DNA of 22,942 bases from an uncultured Comamonadaceae bacterium (GTDB lineage: Bacteria > Pseudomonadota > Gammaproteobacteria > Burkholderiales > Burkholderiaceae). Where the stretch lies: positions 1 through 22,942 of the forward strand of contig CAMLQP010000011.1 of the NCBI GenBank assembly GCA_946482115.1. The letters run 5' to 3'. Made by a program: the position numbers and the translations under genes. The notes beneath the pieces were generated by a model. That model made no database searches. It was not told the origin of the DNA and saw only the letters and a list, made by a program, of their open reading frames with translations. Positions 7,631-15,912 of the stretch are shown piece by piece (position 1 is the first letter of the stretch; every line of letters starts with the position of its first letter).

Positions 7631-8779
7631 ATGAAGCGCTTTTCCCTCACCTGGCGCGCCGCCCTGGCCGCCACCCTGCTCGCTGCAGCGCCCGCCATGG
7701 CGCAGAACACCATCCGCATCGGGCTGATCACGGACAAGGTCGGCCCCGCCAAACCCTATGCCGAGCCGGTCGCCGCGGGCGCCGTGTTCGCCGTCAAGGA
7801 GCTCAACGCCAAAGGCGGCCTGCTGGGCCGCCAGGTCGAGCTGCTGGTCGAGGATGACCAGGGCCGCCCGGACATCTCGGCCACCGCCGCGCGCAAGCTG
7901 GTGGATGCCGGCGCCGCCTTCATCCTCTCGGTCTCGCTCACGCCCGCCACCCAGCAGGCCCAGACCGTGACCATGGAGAGCAAGACCCCGCACATGACGC
8001 CGTCCAACAGCGGCGACACCCTGACCACCCAGATCAGCAACCCCAACTTCTGGCAGACCGGCCCGCTGGGCTCCACCCAGATCGCCACGCTGCTGTCCTA
8101 CGCCGCGCAAAAGAACTTCAAGCGCGTGGCGCTGGTCACCGAGAACTCCGACCTCGGCCAGCTGACCAACCGCTTCTTCAAGGCCGGCATCGAGAAAGCC
8201 GGCATGCAGATCGTGGCCGAAGAGGTGGTGCCGCGCGGCTCCACCACCGCCGAGCCGCAGATGCAGAAAGTGCGCGCCGCCAACCCCGATGCCGTCTTCC
8301 TGACCGGCGTGCTCACGCCCGAGAACGCGCTCATCCTGCGCGCCTACCGCCAGCTGGGCCTGAAGGCGCCGCTGCTGGGCAACTACAACTTCTCGGTGCC
8401 GCAGACCGCCGCCGTGGCCAAGGGCCTGATCGATGGCGTCGTGTTCGTCGATGCCTTCGACCCCGCCAAGCCGCAGACCAAGGCGTTCATCGAGTCCTTC
8501 AAGAAGGACACCGGCAGCGAGCCCTACAACCTGAACGGCTACGGCTATGACGGCGTGATGCTGGCGGCCGATGCGATCCGCCGCGCCGGCAGCACCGACA
8601 AGGACAAGGTGCGCGAGGCCATGCAGTCCACCAAAGGCTACGTGGGCGTGATGGGCGCGGTCGGCTCCAGCTACGGCTTCCCGGACGGCAAGCGCACCGG
8701 CTTCGACCCCAATGGCATGGTGGTGCGCGTGTACGAGGGCGACGCTCAGGGCCGCGTGGTCCACGTGGGCGCCAAGTAA
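7631..8779 (+). CDS. ABC transporter substrate-binding protein, branched-chain amino acid/aromatic type
   Basis: This 382-residue periplasmic binding protein belongs to the LivK/HAAT family (type I fold). A signal peptide spans residues 1-24 (KR, hydrophobic core, AMA before Gln25). The mature start IRIGLITDKVGPAKPYAEPVAAGAVFAVKELNAKGGLLGRQVEL is typical. AGGAGACAACG immediately precedes the ATG, nearly identical to the ribosome site of the first gene in the operon. The four other subunits of the importer follow directly. In aromatic operons such proteins usually bind aromatic acids rather than leucine, and the neighbouring dioxygenase suggests that here; the ligand is not readable from sequence. 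Confidence 0.93.
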   Translation: MKRFSLTWRAALAATLLAAAPAMAQNTIRIGLITDKVGPAKPYAEPVAAGAVFAVKELNAKGGLLGRQVELLVEDDQGRPDISATAARKLVDAGAAFILSVSLTPATQQAQTVTMESKTPHMTPSNSGDTLTTQISNPNFWQTGPLGSTQIATLLSYAAQKNFKRVALVTENSDLGQLTNRFFKAGIEKAGMQIVAEEVVPRGSTTAEPQMQKVRAANPDAVFLTGVLTPENALILRAYRQLGLKAPLLGNYNFSVPQTAAVAKGLIDGVVFVDAFDPAKPQTKAFIESFKKDTGSEPYNLNGYGYDGVMLAADAIRRAGSTDKDKVREAMQSTKGYVGVMGAVGSSYGFPDGKRTGFDPNGMVVRVYEGDAQGRVVHVGAK

Positions 8780-8803
8780 ACCGCGAACGGGCGAATTCTT
8801 CCG

Positions 8804-9688
8804 ATGAACGATTTCCTGGAACTCCTGGTCAGCGCCAGTGCCAGCGGCTGCATCTACGGCCTCGTGGCGCTGGGCTACCTGCTCATCACGCGGCCGACCG
8901 GCATCATCAACTTCGCGGTCGGCGAGTGGGCCATGCTGGCGGCCTTCGGCGCCTTCGCCACCCTGTCCTGGCTGGAACTGCCCTATGCCGCCGGCATCGC
9001 GCTGGTGGTGTCGCTGATGCTGGTGATCGGCTGGCTGACCGAACGCCTGACGGTGCGCCCCCTGGTGGAACGCGGCGCACCGCCGCTGGCCCCGGTGCTG
9101 GCGCTGCTGGGCATGCTGGTCGTCTTCCGCGAGATCGTCTCGGTGGGGTTCGGCCCCGATCCCCGGCCGGTGCCTCCGGCCTTCGGCTTCGGCCGCCTCG
9201 AGTTCGGCCCTCTGGCCGGCTCGTACCAGAGCTTCTTCATCATCGCCGTCACGCTGACCGCCTTCGGTGCGGCCTGGTGGTTCTTCGAGCGCACCCTGGC
9301 CGGCAAGAGCTTCGAGGCCGTGGCCATCGACCGCCGGGCAGCGGCCCTGATGGGCATCAACCTGCGGCGCGTCACGGCGCTGTCGTTCGCCGCCGGCGCC
9401 ATGGCCGCAGGCCTGGGTGGCATGCTGGTCGCGCCCAACGTGTCGGCCCACTACATGATGGGCATGCCGCTGGCGATACAAGGCTTCACCGCGCTGGTCA
9501 TCGGCGGCGTGGGGCGAGTCGAGGGTGCCTTGCTGGGCGGCCTCATCCTGGCTTTCGCGGAACAGTTCACGGTGCGCTACGCGCCGGTGCCGCCCGGCCT
9601 GGCCATGGGCGTTCCGCTGCTGCTGCTGATCGTCTTCCTGCTGCTGCGCCCCACGGGTCTGCTGCGCGCCCGGGAGGCCCGCGCATGA
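8804..9688 (+). CDS. ABC transporter permease, LivH type
   Basis: This 294-residue inner-membrane permease has about eight hydrophobic segments. It begins FLELLVSASASGCIYGLVALGYLLITRPTGIINFAVGEWAML, the typical LivH start, and contains the loop LAGKSFEAVAIDRRAAALMGINLRRV (about 166-191), where LivH proteins contact the ATPases. GMPLAIQGFTALVIGGVGRVEGALLGGL is also characteristic. It is complete. It follows the binding protein by 24 bp with a weak ribosome site and overlaps the next permease by 4 bp (ATGA). It forms the channel with the LivM-type partner. Confidence 0.94.
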   Translation: MNDFLELLVSASASGCIYGLVALGYLLITRPTGIINFAVGEWAMLAAFGAFATLSWLELPYAAGIALVVSLMLVIGWLTERLTVRPLVERGAPPLAPVLALLGMLVVFREIVSVGFGPDPRPVPPAFGFGRLEFGPLAGSYQSFFIIAVTLTAFGAAWWFFERTLAGKSFEAVAIDRRAAALMGINLRRVTALSFAAGAMAAGLGGMLVAPNVSAHYMMGMPLAIQGFTALVIGGVGRVEGALLGGLILAFAEQFTVRYAPVPPGLAMGVPLLLLIVFLLLRPTGLLRAREARA

Positions 9689-10632
9689 GACCGCTGCTGG
9701 CCTACTTCCTGGCGGCGGTGGTGCTCTCGGGCATCGCCTTCGCCCTCGGCTCCTACCAGACCGACGTGTACCGCAAGCTGCTGCTGTGGATCACGCTGGC
9801 GCTGAGCTACAACTTCCTGTTCGGCATCTCCGGGCAGGTCGCCTTCTCCCACTTCAGCTTCTACGGCATCGGGGCGTATTCGGTGGTGATCTTCGTCACC
9901 CAGCTGAGCCTGCCGCTGCCCCTGGCGGTGCTGGCCACCCTGGTGGTGTGCGTGGTTCTGGCCCTGATCGTGGCGGTGCCCGCCACGCGGCTGGAGGGCT
10001 TCTACCTGGCGCTGGCCACACTCGCCTTCGCGCAGCTGTTCATCGTGGTGCTCAACGAGGGCGGCAGCATCACCGGCGGCACTGGCGGCCTGGCCAACTA
10101 CCGCATCCCCGAAGTGCTGGGCGTGCGCGTCACCGGCCCCTGGTACACCGTGGTGATCGTCCTGCTGCTGCTGACGACGCTGGCCACGCTGTGGCGGCTG
10201 GACCGCTCGTGGTTCGGGCGCGCCTGCCGCGCCGTGCGCGACAACCCCGAAGCCGCCGCCGCGATGGGCGTGAACGTGCGCCGCACCAAGATCATCGCCT
10301 ACGCGGTGACCAGTGCCATGGCCGGCGTGGCGGGCATGGTCTACGCCTTCGTGGACAACACGGTGAACCCGCACATCTTCGGCCTGGAGAACGCCTTCCT
10401 GCTGCTGTTCATGGTCATCGTCGGCGGCAGCGGCCGCCACGCCGGCGCCATCGTCGGCGCCATCCTGCTCTACCTCATGCCCTTCGTGCTGTCGCCGCTG
10501 ATCGGGCACCACCACGCCCTGGTGTTCGGTGTCTTCATGGTGCTGGCGGTGATGTTCCAGCCGCGTGGCCTGATCGGACTGTGGGACCGCTGGTCCGCCG
10601 GGCGTTTCACCGGCCAGGGGGTGAAGCCATGA
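9685..10632 (+). CDS. ABC transporter permease, LivM type
   Basis: This 315-residue membrane protein is the second channel subunit. Visible features are the LivM-type block LALSYNFLFGISGQVAFSHFSFYGIGAYSV near residues 35-64, several later hydrophobic spans, the loop WFGRACRAVRDNPEAAAAMGVNVRRTK (about 176-202), and VIVGGSGRHAGAIVGAILLY near the C-terminus. The start is the ATG at 9685, overlapping the LivH-type stop by 4 bp; the frame is open far upstream, but that part is out-of-frame reading of the previous gene. Its stop likewise overlaps the next ATG. The gene is intact and normal in length. Confidence 0.93.
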   Translation: MRPLLAYFLAAVVLSGIAFALGSYQTDVYRKLLLWITLALSYNFLFGISGQVAFSHFSFYGIGAYSVVIFVTQLSLPLPLAVLATLVVCVVLALIVAVPATRLEGFYLALATLAFAQLFIVVLNEGGSITGGTGGLANYRIPEVLGVRVTGPWYTVVIVLLLLTTLATLWRLDRSWFGRACRAVRDNPEAAAAMGVNVRRTKIIAYAVTSAMAGVAGMVYAFVDNTVNPHIFGLENAFLLLFMVIVGGSGRHAGAIVGAILLYLMPFVLSPLIGHHHALVFGVFMVLAVMFQPRGLIGLWDRWSAGRFTGQGVKP

Positions 10633-11420
10633 GCACGAACCAGCAACCCCTGCTGCAAGTGCGCGGGCTGGGCAAGCGTTTCGGCGGCCTTCAGGCGGTC
10701 GAAGGGCTGGACCTGCAGGTTCACCCTGGCGAGATCCTCGGCGTCATCGGCCCCAACGGGGCCGGCAAGAGCACCACCTTCAACATGATCGCGGGTGCGT
10801 TCGAGCCCAGTGCCGGCGAGGTGTTCTTCGACGGCCGCTCCATGGCAGGCGTGCCCACCCACGGTTTCGCGCCGCGCGGCATCGTGCGCACCTTCCAGCA
10901 CAACAAGCCCTTCGAGGGCATGAGCGTGCGCGAGAACGTGATGGTGGGCATGCACAGCCGCGCGCCGGTGTCGTTGTGGCAAGTGCTGGCCGGCACCCTG
11001 AGCGCCCGCCAGGCCGAACGGCAGGCCCACGAGGAAGCCGACCACTGGGTTGATTTCGTGGGCCTGGGCGAATGGCGTGATGCCGAGGTCGGCACGCTGT
11101 CCTTTGGCCAGGGCCGTCTGCTGGAGATCGCGCGCGGCCTGGCGGCCAAGCCCCGGCTCATGCTGTTCGACGAACCCGCAGCCGGCCTCACGGCGGCGGA
11201 GTGTGAACGCCTGGACACCATCATCCGCGGCATCGCGGCGCAAGGCATCGCGGTGCTGCTGATCGAGCACGACATGCGCTTCCTGATGGCGCTGGCCGAC
11301 CGCGTGGCGGTGCTCAACTTCGGCCGCAAGATCGCCGAAGGCACGCCACAGGACGTGCAGAACCACCCGGAGGTGGTGGCCGCCTACCTGGGCAACGTGA
11401 AGGGAGCGGGCCATGCTTGA
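10629..11420 (+). CDS. ABC transporter ATP-binding protein, LivG type
   Basis: This 263-residue ATPase drives the importer. Walker A is GPNGAGKS at 41-48, Q-loop Gln90 (RTFQHNKPF), signature LSFGQ at 157-161, Walker B LMLFDEP at 177-183 and switch His214 (IEHDMRFLM). The LS-aromatic-GQ form of the signature is usual in LivG. The C-terminal extension EGTPQDVQNHPEVVAAYLG is also typical. The start is the ATG at 10629, overlapping the LivM-type stop by 4 bp; it ends 8 bp inside the LivF-type gene. The tight packing indicates one polycistronic message. Confidence 0.94.
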   Translation: MSTNQQPLLQVRGLGKRFGGLQAVEGLDLQVHPGEILGVIGPNGAGKSTTFNMIAGAFEPSAGEVFFDGRSMAGVPTHGFAPRGIVRTFQHNKPFEGMSVRENVMVGMHSRAPVSLWQVLAGTLSARQAERQAHEEADHWVDFVGLGEWRDAEVGTLSFGQGRLLEIARGLAAKPRLMLFDEPAAGLTAAECERLDTIIRGIAAQGIAVLLIEHDMRFLMALADRVAVLNFGRKIAEGTPQDVQNHPEVVAAYLGNVKGAGHA

Positions 11421-12135
11421 GCTCAGACAGGTCAGCGGTGGCTACGGCCACCATCCGGTGGTCAGCGACGTGGACCTGCACATCGCCAAAGGCGAGACGG
11501 TGGCGCTGCTGGGCCCTAACGGCGCCGGGAAGTCCACCCTGCTGGGCGCACTGTCGGGCACACTGCCCCAGCGCAGCGGCTCGATCCGGCTCGAAGACCA
11601 GGAATTGGGCCGCCTGCCCAGCCACCACATCGTCGCCCAGGGCCTGGTGCAGGTGCCCGAGGGCCGGCACGTATTTTCGCCCATGTCGGTGGAAGACAAC
11701 CTGCGCCTGGGCTCGGTGCCGCTGGCGCGCAGCCAGTCCGCCCTGGTGCGCTCGCAGTTCGATTTCGTCTACAGCCTGTTCCCGCGCCTGGCCGAGCGGC
11801 GCCGGCAGCTGGCCGGCACGCTGTCGGGCGGCGAGCAGCAGATGGTCGCCATCGGCCGCGCGCTGATGGCGCGCCCGCGCATGCTGCTGCTCGACGAACC
11901 CTTCCTGGGCCTTGCGCCGCTGGTGGTCGACGAGATCCGCCGCGTGCTCGACCGCCTGCGCCAGGACGGCCTGACCATGCTGCTGGTGGAGCAGAAGCTG
12001 GACATCGCCCTGCCCTTCACCCAGCGGGCCTACGTGATGATCAAAGGCCGCATCGCGCTGGCCCAGCCCAGCGCCGAGCTGGCCGAGCGTGACGACCTGG
12101 CGCAGCTGTACTTCAAGCTCGCCCAGCAGTCCTGA
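11413..12135 (+). CDS. ABC transporter ATP-binding protein, LivF type
   Basis: This 240-residue protein is the second ATPase of the importer. Walker A is GPNGAGKS at 34-41, the LivF-type segment [23 protein letters not shown] spans 78-100, the signature LSGGEQQ lies at 137-143, and Walker B MLLLDEP at 157-163. It overlaps the LivG-type gene by 8 bp and completes a full five-subunit system in the order binding protein, LivH, LivM, LivG, LivF. The VOC gene follows after 11 bp. The cytoplasmic ATPase pair is presumably a LivG/LivF heterodimer. Confidence 0.94.
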   Translation: MLELRQVSGGYGHHPVVSDVDLHIAKGETVALLGPNGAGKSTLLGALSGTLPQRSGSIRLEDQELGRLPSHHIVAQGLVQVPEGRHVFSPMSVEDNLRLGSVPLARSQSALVRSQFDFVYSLFPRLAERRRQLAGTLSGGEQQMVAIGRALMARPRMLLLDEPFLGLAPLVVDEIRRVLDRLRQDGLTMLLVEQKLDIALPFTQRAYVMIKGRIALAQPSAELAERDDLAQLYFKLAQQS

Positions 12136-12146
12136 CGGAGACCGCC

Positions 12147-12767
12147 ATGAACACCTCCACCGCCTTGCGCGCCCGGCACGGCCAGCCACCCGCCAGCCGG
12201 GGCATACACCACCTGGCGCTCAACACCGAGGACATGAAGCTCACCATCGACTTCTGGACCCGCGTGCTGGGCATGCCGCTGATCCATGCCCTGCGCGTGC
12301 CACCGGGCGTGGGCACCGGAGCCGGCAACCGTGGCAACCCGCCCTACGAGAACCTGCGCCACTACTTTTTCGACGCGGGTGGCGACACCCTGGTGGCCTT
12401 CTTCGAACTGCCGCCGGGCGCCGCGCCCACGGCCGACCGCAACGCGGTGGCGGCCATGCAGCACTGCTCGTTCACCACCACCGAGGCCCAGTTCCAGATC
12501 CTGAACCGGCGCCTGCTCGACGAGGGCGTGCCCGTGATCGGTCCTATCCCGGTGGGCGCACAGACCTGGTCCATCTACTTCTTCGACCCCAACGGCATAC
12601 GCCTGGAGTACTCCTGGCAGGAGCACGACGGCGACGATGTGCGGGTGGTCGAGCGCTGGACCCAGACCCGAGACGAGGCCCTGGCCGAGTTGCGCTCGCT
12701 GAGCGACGACGAAGCCTGGCTGAACACCGTGACCCGACACCTGCCCGCCACGCGGGAAACCCACTGA
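12147..12767 (+). CDS. VOC-family (glyoxalase/extradiol-fold) protein 1
   Basis: This 206-residue single-domain VOC protein has the two beta-alpha-beta modules of the family and the candidate metal ligands His21 or His22 (GIHHLAL), Glu87 (VAFFELP), His106 (MQHCSFT) and Glu154 (NGIRLEY). GGAGAC lies 5 bases before the ATG. VOC members include glyoxalase I, isomerases/epimerases and extradiol dioxygenases; the fold does not tell which reaction occurs here. Its place after an aromatic importer, beside a second VOC gene and an alpha/beta hydrolase, implies a step in the same catabolic route. It is more divergent than the other two VOC proteins of this window. Confidence 0.85.
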   Translation: MNTSTALRARHGQPPASRGIHHLALNTEDMKLTIDFWTRVLGMPLIHALRVPPGVGTGAGNRGNPPYENLRHYFFDAGGDTLVAFFELPPGAAPTADRNAVAAMQHCSFTTTEAQFQILNRRLLDEGVPVIGPIPVGAQTWSIYFFDPNGIRLEYSWQEHDGDDVRVVERWTQTRDEALAELRSLSDDEAWLNTVTRHLPATRETH

Positions 12768-12777
12768 GGAGTCCACC

Positions 12778-13305
12778 ATGAATACCTTCGTGCCCATCCG
12801 GGGCCTGCACCATTTCGCCTACCGCTGCCGCGACGCCGAGGAGACCCGCCGTTTCTACGAGGACCTGCTGGGCCTGCCGCTGACGCACATCGTGCGCGCC
12901 GAGACCATTCCCAGCACCGGCGAGCACTGCCCCTACGTGCACCTGTTCTTCGAGATGACCGACGGCAGCTCCATGGCCTTCTTCGATCTCGGCGACAACC
13001 AGATCAGCGAGCCCTCGCCCAACACGCCGCGCTGGGCCAACCACATCGCCCTGCGGGTGGACTCGGTCGACGCGGTGAAGACCGCGCTTGCGCGGCTGAC
13101 CGCGGCCGGCGTGGACGTGATCGGGCCGGTCGACCACGACGGCTTCGTCACCTCGATCTACTTCTTCGATCCCAATGGCATACGGCTGGAACTGACCACC
13201 GGCACCGCCAGCGCGGCCGAGCTGCAGACCTTCCGCGACGAGGCCCGGGCCCGCTGCGACGCCTGGACCCGCGAGAAGGCCGGTCGCCAGGGGGTGAACG
13301 CATGA
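12778..13305 (+). CDS. VOC-family protein 2
   Basis: This 175-residue VOC protein shows GLHHFAYRCRDAEETRRFYEDLLGLPL (9-35) and TSIYFFDPNGIRLEL (125-139). Candidate metal ligands are His11 or His12, Asp70 (MAFFDLG), His89 (ANHIAL) and Glu138. It closely resembles the VOC protein at 19441-19977 in the second operon: both have HH.AYRC.DA.ET, PST at the same place, P.TP.W..H.AL.VDSVD and IGP.DH. The two are therefore likely paralogues or act on related compounds. AGGAG lies 8 bases before the ATG, and the gene overlaps the hydrolase by 4 bp. The reaction is unknown; an isomerase or ring-cleavage role is plausible. Confidence 0.86.
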   Translation: MNTFVPIRGLHHFAYRCRDAEETRRFYEDLLGLPLTHIVRAETIPSTGEHCPYVHLFFEMTDGSSMAFFDLGDNQISEPSPNTPRWANHIALRVDSVDAVKTALARLTAAGVDVIGPVDHDGFVTSIYFFDPNGIRLELTTGTASAAELQTFRDEARARCDAWTREKAGRQGVNA

Positions 13306-14477
13306 GCGAGCAGCGCCCCCGCCACGAGACCCAGGCCGAGTGGGTCCATATCCAGTACCCCGAAAAGGCGGCCTTCAAGTCCGTCTACGGCTTTGCGGGC
13401 TCGCTGGGCACCGTGCACCTCGAAGGCATCCGCTACATCCCCAAGGGCGTGTCCTCGCGCACGCTGCTGATCTACATGCACCCGGCCACCACGCTGCAGC
13501 TGCTGCCCATGCCGCGTGCCATGGCCGAGCGCGGCCTGCATGTGCTGTGCGCGGGCAGCCGCTACGCACGCAACGACAGCGCCCTCATCATGGAAAACGT
13601 GGTGGTGGACCTGGGCGCCTACGTGCGGCACGCGCGCGAGGTCTGGGGCTACCAGACCATCGTGCTGGTGGGCTGGTCGGGGGGTGGCTCGCTGTCGCTG
13701 TTCTACCAGTCGCAGGCCGAGAATCCCACCATCACCCACACGCCCGCCGGCGACCCCTGCGCCATCACCACCGCCGGCCTGCTGCCCGCCGACGCCTTCA
13801 TCTTCCAGGCCGCCCACGTCTCGCGCGCGGTGACCTTCACCGACTGGATAGACCCCAGCGTGATCGACGAGAACGACCCGGACCGGCGCGACGCGTCGCT
13901 GGACCTCTACCACCCGGACATCCGGCCGCCCTACAGCACCGAGTTCCTGCAGCGCTTTCGCGCCGCGCAGCTGGCCCGCGTGCGCCGGCGCACCGACTGG
14001 GTCAAGGAGATGCTGGAGACGCTGCGCAAGCGCGGCGGCGCCGAACTGGAGCGCGGCTTCGTCACCCACCGCACCATGGCTGAACCGCGCTTCCTGGACG
14101 GCAGCATCGAGCCCAACGACCGCCCCATCGGCACCTGCTTCATGGGCGTGCCGGAAACGGCCAACAGCGGCCCGATCGGCCTGGCGCGCTTTTCCACGCT
14201 GCGCTCCTGGCTGTCGCAGTGGTCACCCGACGACACCAACGCACACGGTGAGAAGTGCGCCGCCGGCATCCACGTGCCCATGCTGTCCATCGAGCACTCG
14301 GCCGACGACGCGGTGCCGCAGCCGCACACCAGCCGCATCCATGCGGCCTCTGCCAGCAGCGACAAGACCATGACCGTGCTCCGGGGCGCCAACCACTATT
14401 TCGTGGGTCAGCCCGAGCTGCTGCAGCAGGCCTGCGACACCTGCATCGACTGGCTGCAGCAGCGCCGGCTGATCTGA
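13302..14477 (+). CDS. Alpha/beta hydrolase
   Basis: This 391-residue protein has an alpha/beta-hydrolase core. The nucleophile elbow is GWSGGG with Ser126. Likely partners are an acid at Asp335 or Asp336 (EHSADDAVPQ) and His365 (GANHYFVG). No signal peptide is seen, so it should be cytoplasmic. The family hydrolyses esters or carbon-carbon bonds of ring-fission products, among others. A long cap-like insertion separates Ser126 from the acid (about 140-320). It overlaps the VOC gene by 4 bp (ATGA) and is the last gene of the operon, so it probably processes a cleavage product or releases an aromatic acid from an ester. The substrate is unknown. Confidence 0.85.
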   Translation: MSEQRPRHETQAEWVHIQYPEKAAFKSVYGFAGSLGTVHLEGIRYIPKGVSSRTLLIYMHPATTLQLLPMPRAMAERGLHVLCAGSRYARNDSALIMENVVVDLGAYVRHAREVWGYQTIVLVGWSGGGSLSLFYQSQAENPTITHTPAGDPCAITTAGLLPADAFIFQAAHVSRAVTFTDWIDPSVIDENDPDRRDASLDLYHPDIRPPYSTEFLQRFRAAQLARVRRRTDWVKEMLETLRKRGGAELERGFVTHRTMAEPRFLDGSIEPNDRPIGTCFMGVPETANSGPIGLARFSTLRSWLSQWSPDDTNAHGEKCAAGIHVPMLSIEHSADDAVPQPHTSRIHAASASSDKTMTVLRGANHYFVGQPELLQQACDTCIDWLQQRRLI

Positions 14478-14494
14478 GGGCCGGGGCCCCTCAG
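14474..14494. terminator. Hairpin shared by two converging genes
   Basis: CTGAGGG (14474-14480), a 7-base G+C-rich loop and CCCTCAG (14488-14494) form a perfect 7-bp stem. It spans both stop codons: the TGA of the alpha/beta hydrolase and the TCA (TGA on the minus strand) of the UspA-like gene. No T-run follows on either strand, so it is not a standard Rho-independent terminator, but it could slow or protect the 3' ends of both messages. Confidence 0.4.
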
Positions 14495-15207
14495 CGCGCG
14501 GCCAGCATCAGCAGGTCACCCGGCAGCCGCCGCACCAGCGGCGGGGGTGACACCCGCAGCCACAGGTGGTCCAGCCAGCTCGGCGCGCGCAGCCGGGCAA
14601 CCACCAGGCTGGCACCAACGAAGTCCTGGTGGTTGGCGATCTGGTCGGCCTCGTTGCCGGCTTCCAGACGCCGGTTGCGACGACAGTCCGAGGCATGGAC
14701 GCTGCGCACGCGCAAGGTGGGCGGCGCGCCATCGGCCGACGGCTCTGCATGCCCGGCCCATTGCATGACATCGACGGCGGCATCGTCCCGCGTCAGGTGG
14801 GTCACGATCGTCCAGGCCGGTGGCGGCAGGGACGGCGCCGCCACCAGCACCCGGTCGTGGCGCATGGCGTAGTGCCATTTGACGACCAGCAATGGACCGG
14901 CCCAGTGGCGGGGTGCGGGTGCTGCCGCCTCGTCGCAGACCACCAGCGTGCCGGGCCCCGGCGCGGAGGCTTCGAGCCACTGCGCCAGCGACCGCGCCGG
15001 GAGCAGGCACACCGCCACCGCATGCCGTTTTTCAAGCTGCTGGCCGCGATGGTCCCAGTGCTGGGGATGCCTGACGTGGCGGGATTGCCGGGGCACAAGC
15101 AATGTCAGGCCAGCTCCCAGTGCGGACGCCAGCCGGGCGGCGCGTTCGGTGGCGTTGTCGGCCGACACGGTGCCGTCGGCCCAGGTGATGACGGTTCGGA
15201 TATCCAT
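14491..15207 (-). CDS. UspA-like (universal stress protein) protein, divergent
   Basis: This is a 238-residue protein of uncertain function. The beginning, RTVITWADGTVSADNATERAARLASALGAGLTLLVPRQ, resembles the first strand-helix-strand of a UspA domain. The end, DFVGASLVVARLRAPSWLDHLWLRVSPPPLVRRLPGDLLML, resembles the last part, where a Usp would have its nucleotide-binding G-x2-G-x9-G-[ST]; that glycine motif is not recognisable here. The centre, WAGPLLVVKWHYAMRHDRVLVAAP, may start a second Usp repeat. It is convergent with the alpha/beta hydrolase and lies downstream of the Rnk-like gene. Usp-type folding is inferred from pattern only. Confidence 0.6.
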   Translation of the reverse strand: MDIRTVITWADGTVSADNATERAARLASALGAGLTLLVPRQSRHVRHPQHWDHRGQQLEKRHAVAVCLLPARSLAQWLEASAPGPGTLVVCDEAAAPAPRHWAGPLLVVKWHYAMRHDRVLVAAPSLPPPAWTIVTHLTRDDAAVDVMQWAGHAEPSADGAPPTLRVRSVHASDCRRNRRLEAGNEADQIANHQDFVGASLVVARLRAPSWLDHLWLRVSPPPLVRRLPGDLLMLAAR

Positions 15208-15284
15208 GGTTCGAAAGTGCGTGCAAGACCCTCCGGGCCACGCGGGCCGGATGTCGATGAAGGGACAAGACGGCGTGAGCCGGC

Positions 15285-15686
15285 TCAGGTGGTGTAGTCG
15301 CCGCTGGCTTCAGGCTGGAACAGCAGCGCCTCGATGACGTAGCGGCGTTCGCCGCCGCCAGGCATGTGGCAGGCCACGCCATCGCCCACCCGGCGGCCAA
15401 TCAGCGCCAGGCCCAGCGGCGACAGCACCGAGATGAACCCCGATTCGGGCTCGGCATCGGCCGGGTAGCACAGCGCGCAGGTGTGCACCTGGGCGGTTTG
15501 CGGATCGCGCACGCGCACCTGCGAGTACATGGTTACGACATCGGCCGGCACCAGCCGCGAGGGCACGAGATCGGCAGCCGCCAGCAAGCCCCCCAGCGAA
15601 GGGGACACCTGCGCGGCCTGCAAGCGGGTCAGACGGGCGTGGTCAAGCTCGGTGAGAAGGCTCTCACCCACGACGGGGAACGGCAT
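15285..15686 (-). CDS. Rnk/GreA-C-type regulator (nucleoside diphosphate kinase regulator-like)
   Basis: This is a 133-residue protein whose C-terminal half matches the GreA/GreB C-terminal fold as found in Rnk. The block VVTMYSQVRVRDPQTAQVHTCALCYPADAEPESGFISVLSPLGLALIGRRVGDGV spans about 50-104. The short N-terminal part (1-45) lacks the long coiled coil of true GreA, so it is expected to bind RNA polymerase without transcript-cleavage activity, as Rnk does. The start is the ATG at 15686, with AGGAG six bases upstream; an open frame upstream to 15842 is unlikely to be coding. It precedes the Usp-like gene by 77 bp, so the two may share a message. Confidence 0.82.
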   Translation of the reverse strand: MPFPVVGESLLTELDHARLTRLQAAQVSPSLGGLLAAADLVPSRLVPADVVTMYSQVRVRDPQTAQVHTCALCYPADAEPESGFISVLSPLGLALIGRRVGDGVACHMPGGGERRYVIEALLFQPEASGDYTT

Positions 15687-15912
15687 GAAGAACTCCTGTT
15701 CAGGGCCAAAGCGGCCAGGATCGCGCTGGGCGGAGGGCCCGGCGATAGGAGTGGTGCGCTGAAAGGGGGAAGGGTTATCGCCGGGCTGAGGAATCTGCGG
15801 CCTGCGGGCCACAGAGGCGCGCCACGGCCACGCGGCGCGCACGGGCGCAGCGGGGAACAGGGAGCAGGGCCAGGGGAGTCATGCGGTCGAGTCTACCCCA
15901 CCGTCCACAGCC
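15687..15912. other. Intergenic stretch with no gene
   Basis: The gap between the divergent Rnk-like gene and the Bug-type operon is 385 bp in all (15687-16071). This left part is G+C-rich. Apart from the ribosome site of the Rnk-like gene near 15693-15697, I see no coding pattern, repeat or clear promoter in it. The right part holds the operator region described separately. Confidence 0.6.

Noticed and set aside
6965..9481. Open reading frame of over 800 codons on the minus strand
   Set aside because: It lies opposite the 3' end of the FAH-family gene, the flavoprotein, the binding protein and most of the LivH-type gene, all of which have clear family motifs. Its His/Gln/Gly/Ala-rich translation is the usual mirror of G+C-rich coding DNA.
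15687..15842. N-terminal extension of the Rnk-like protein
   Set aside because: The frame is open, but the added residues have no family character, and AGGAG is placed correctly for the ATG at 15686.
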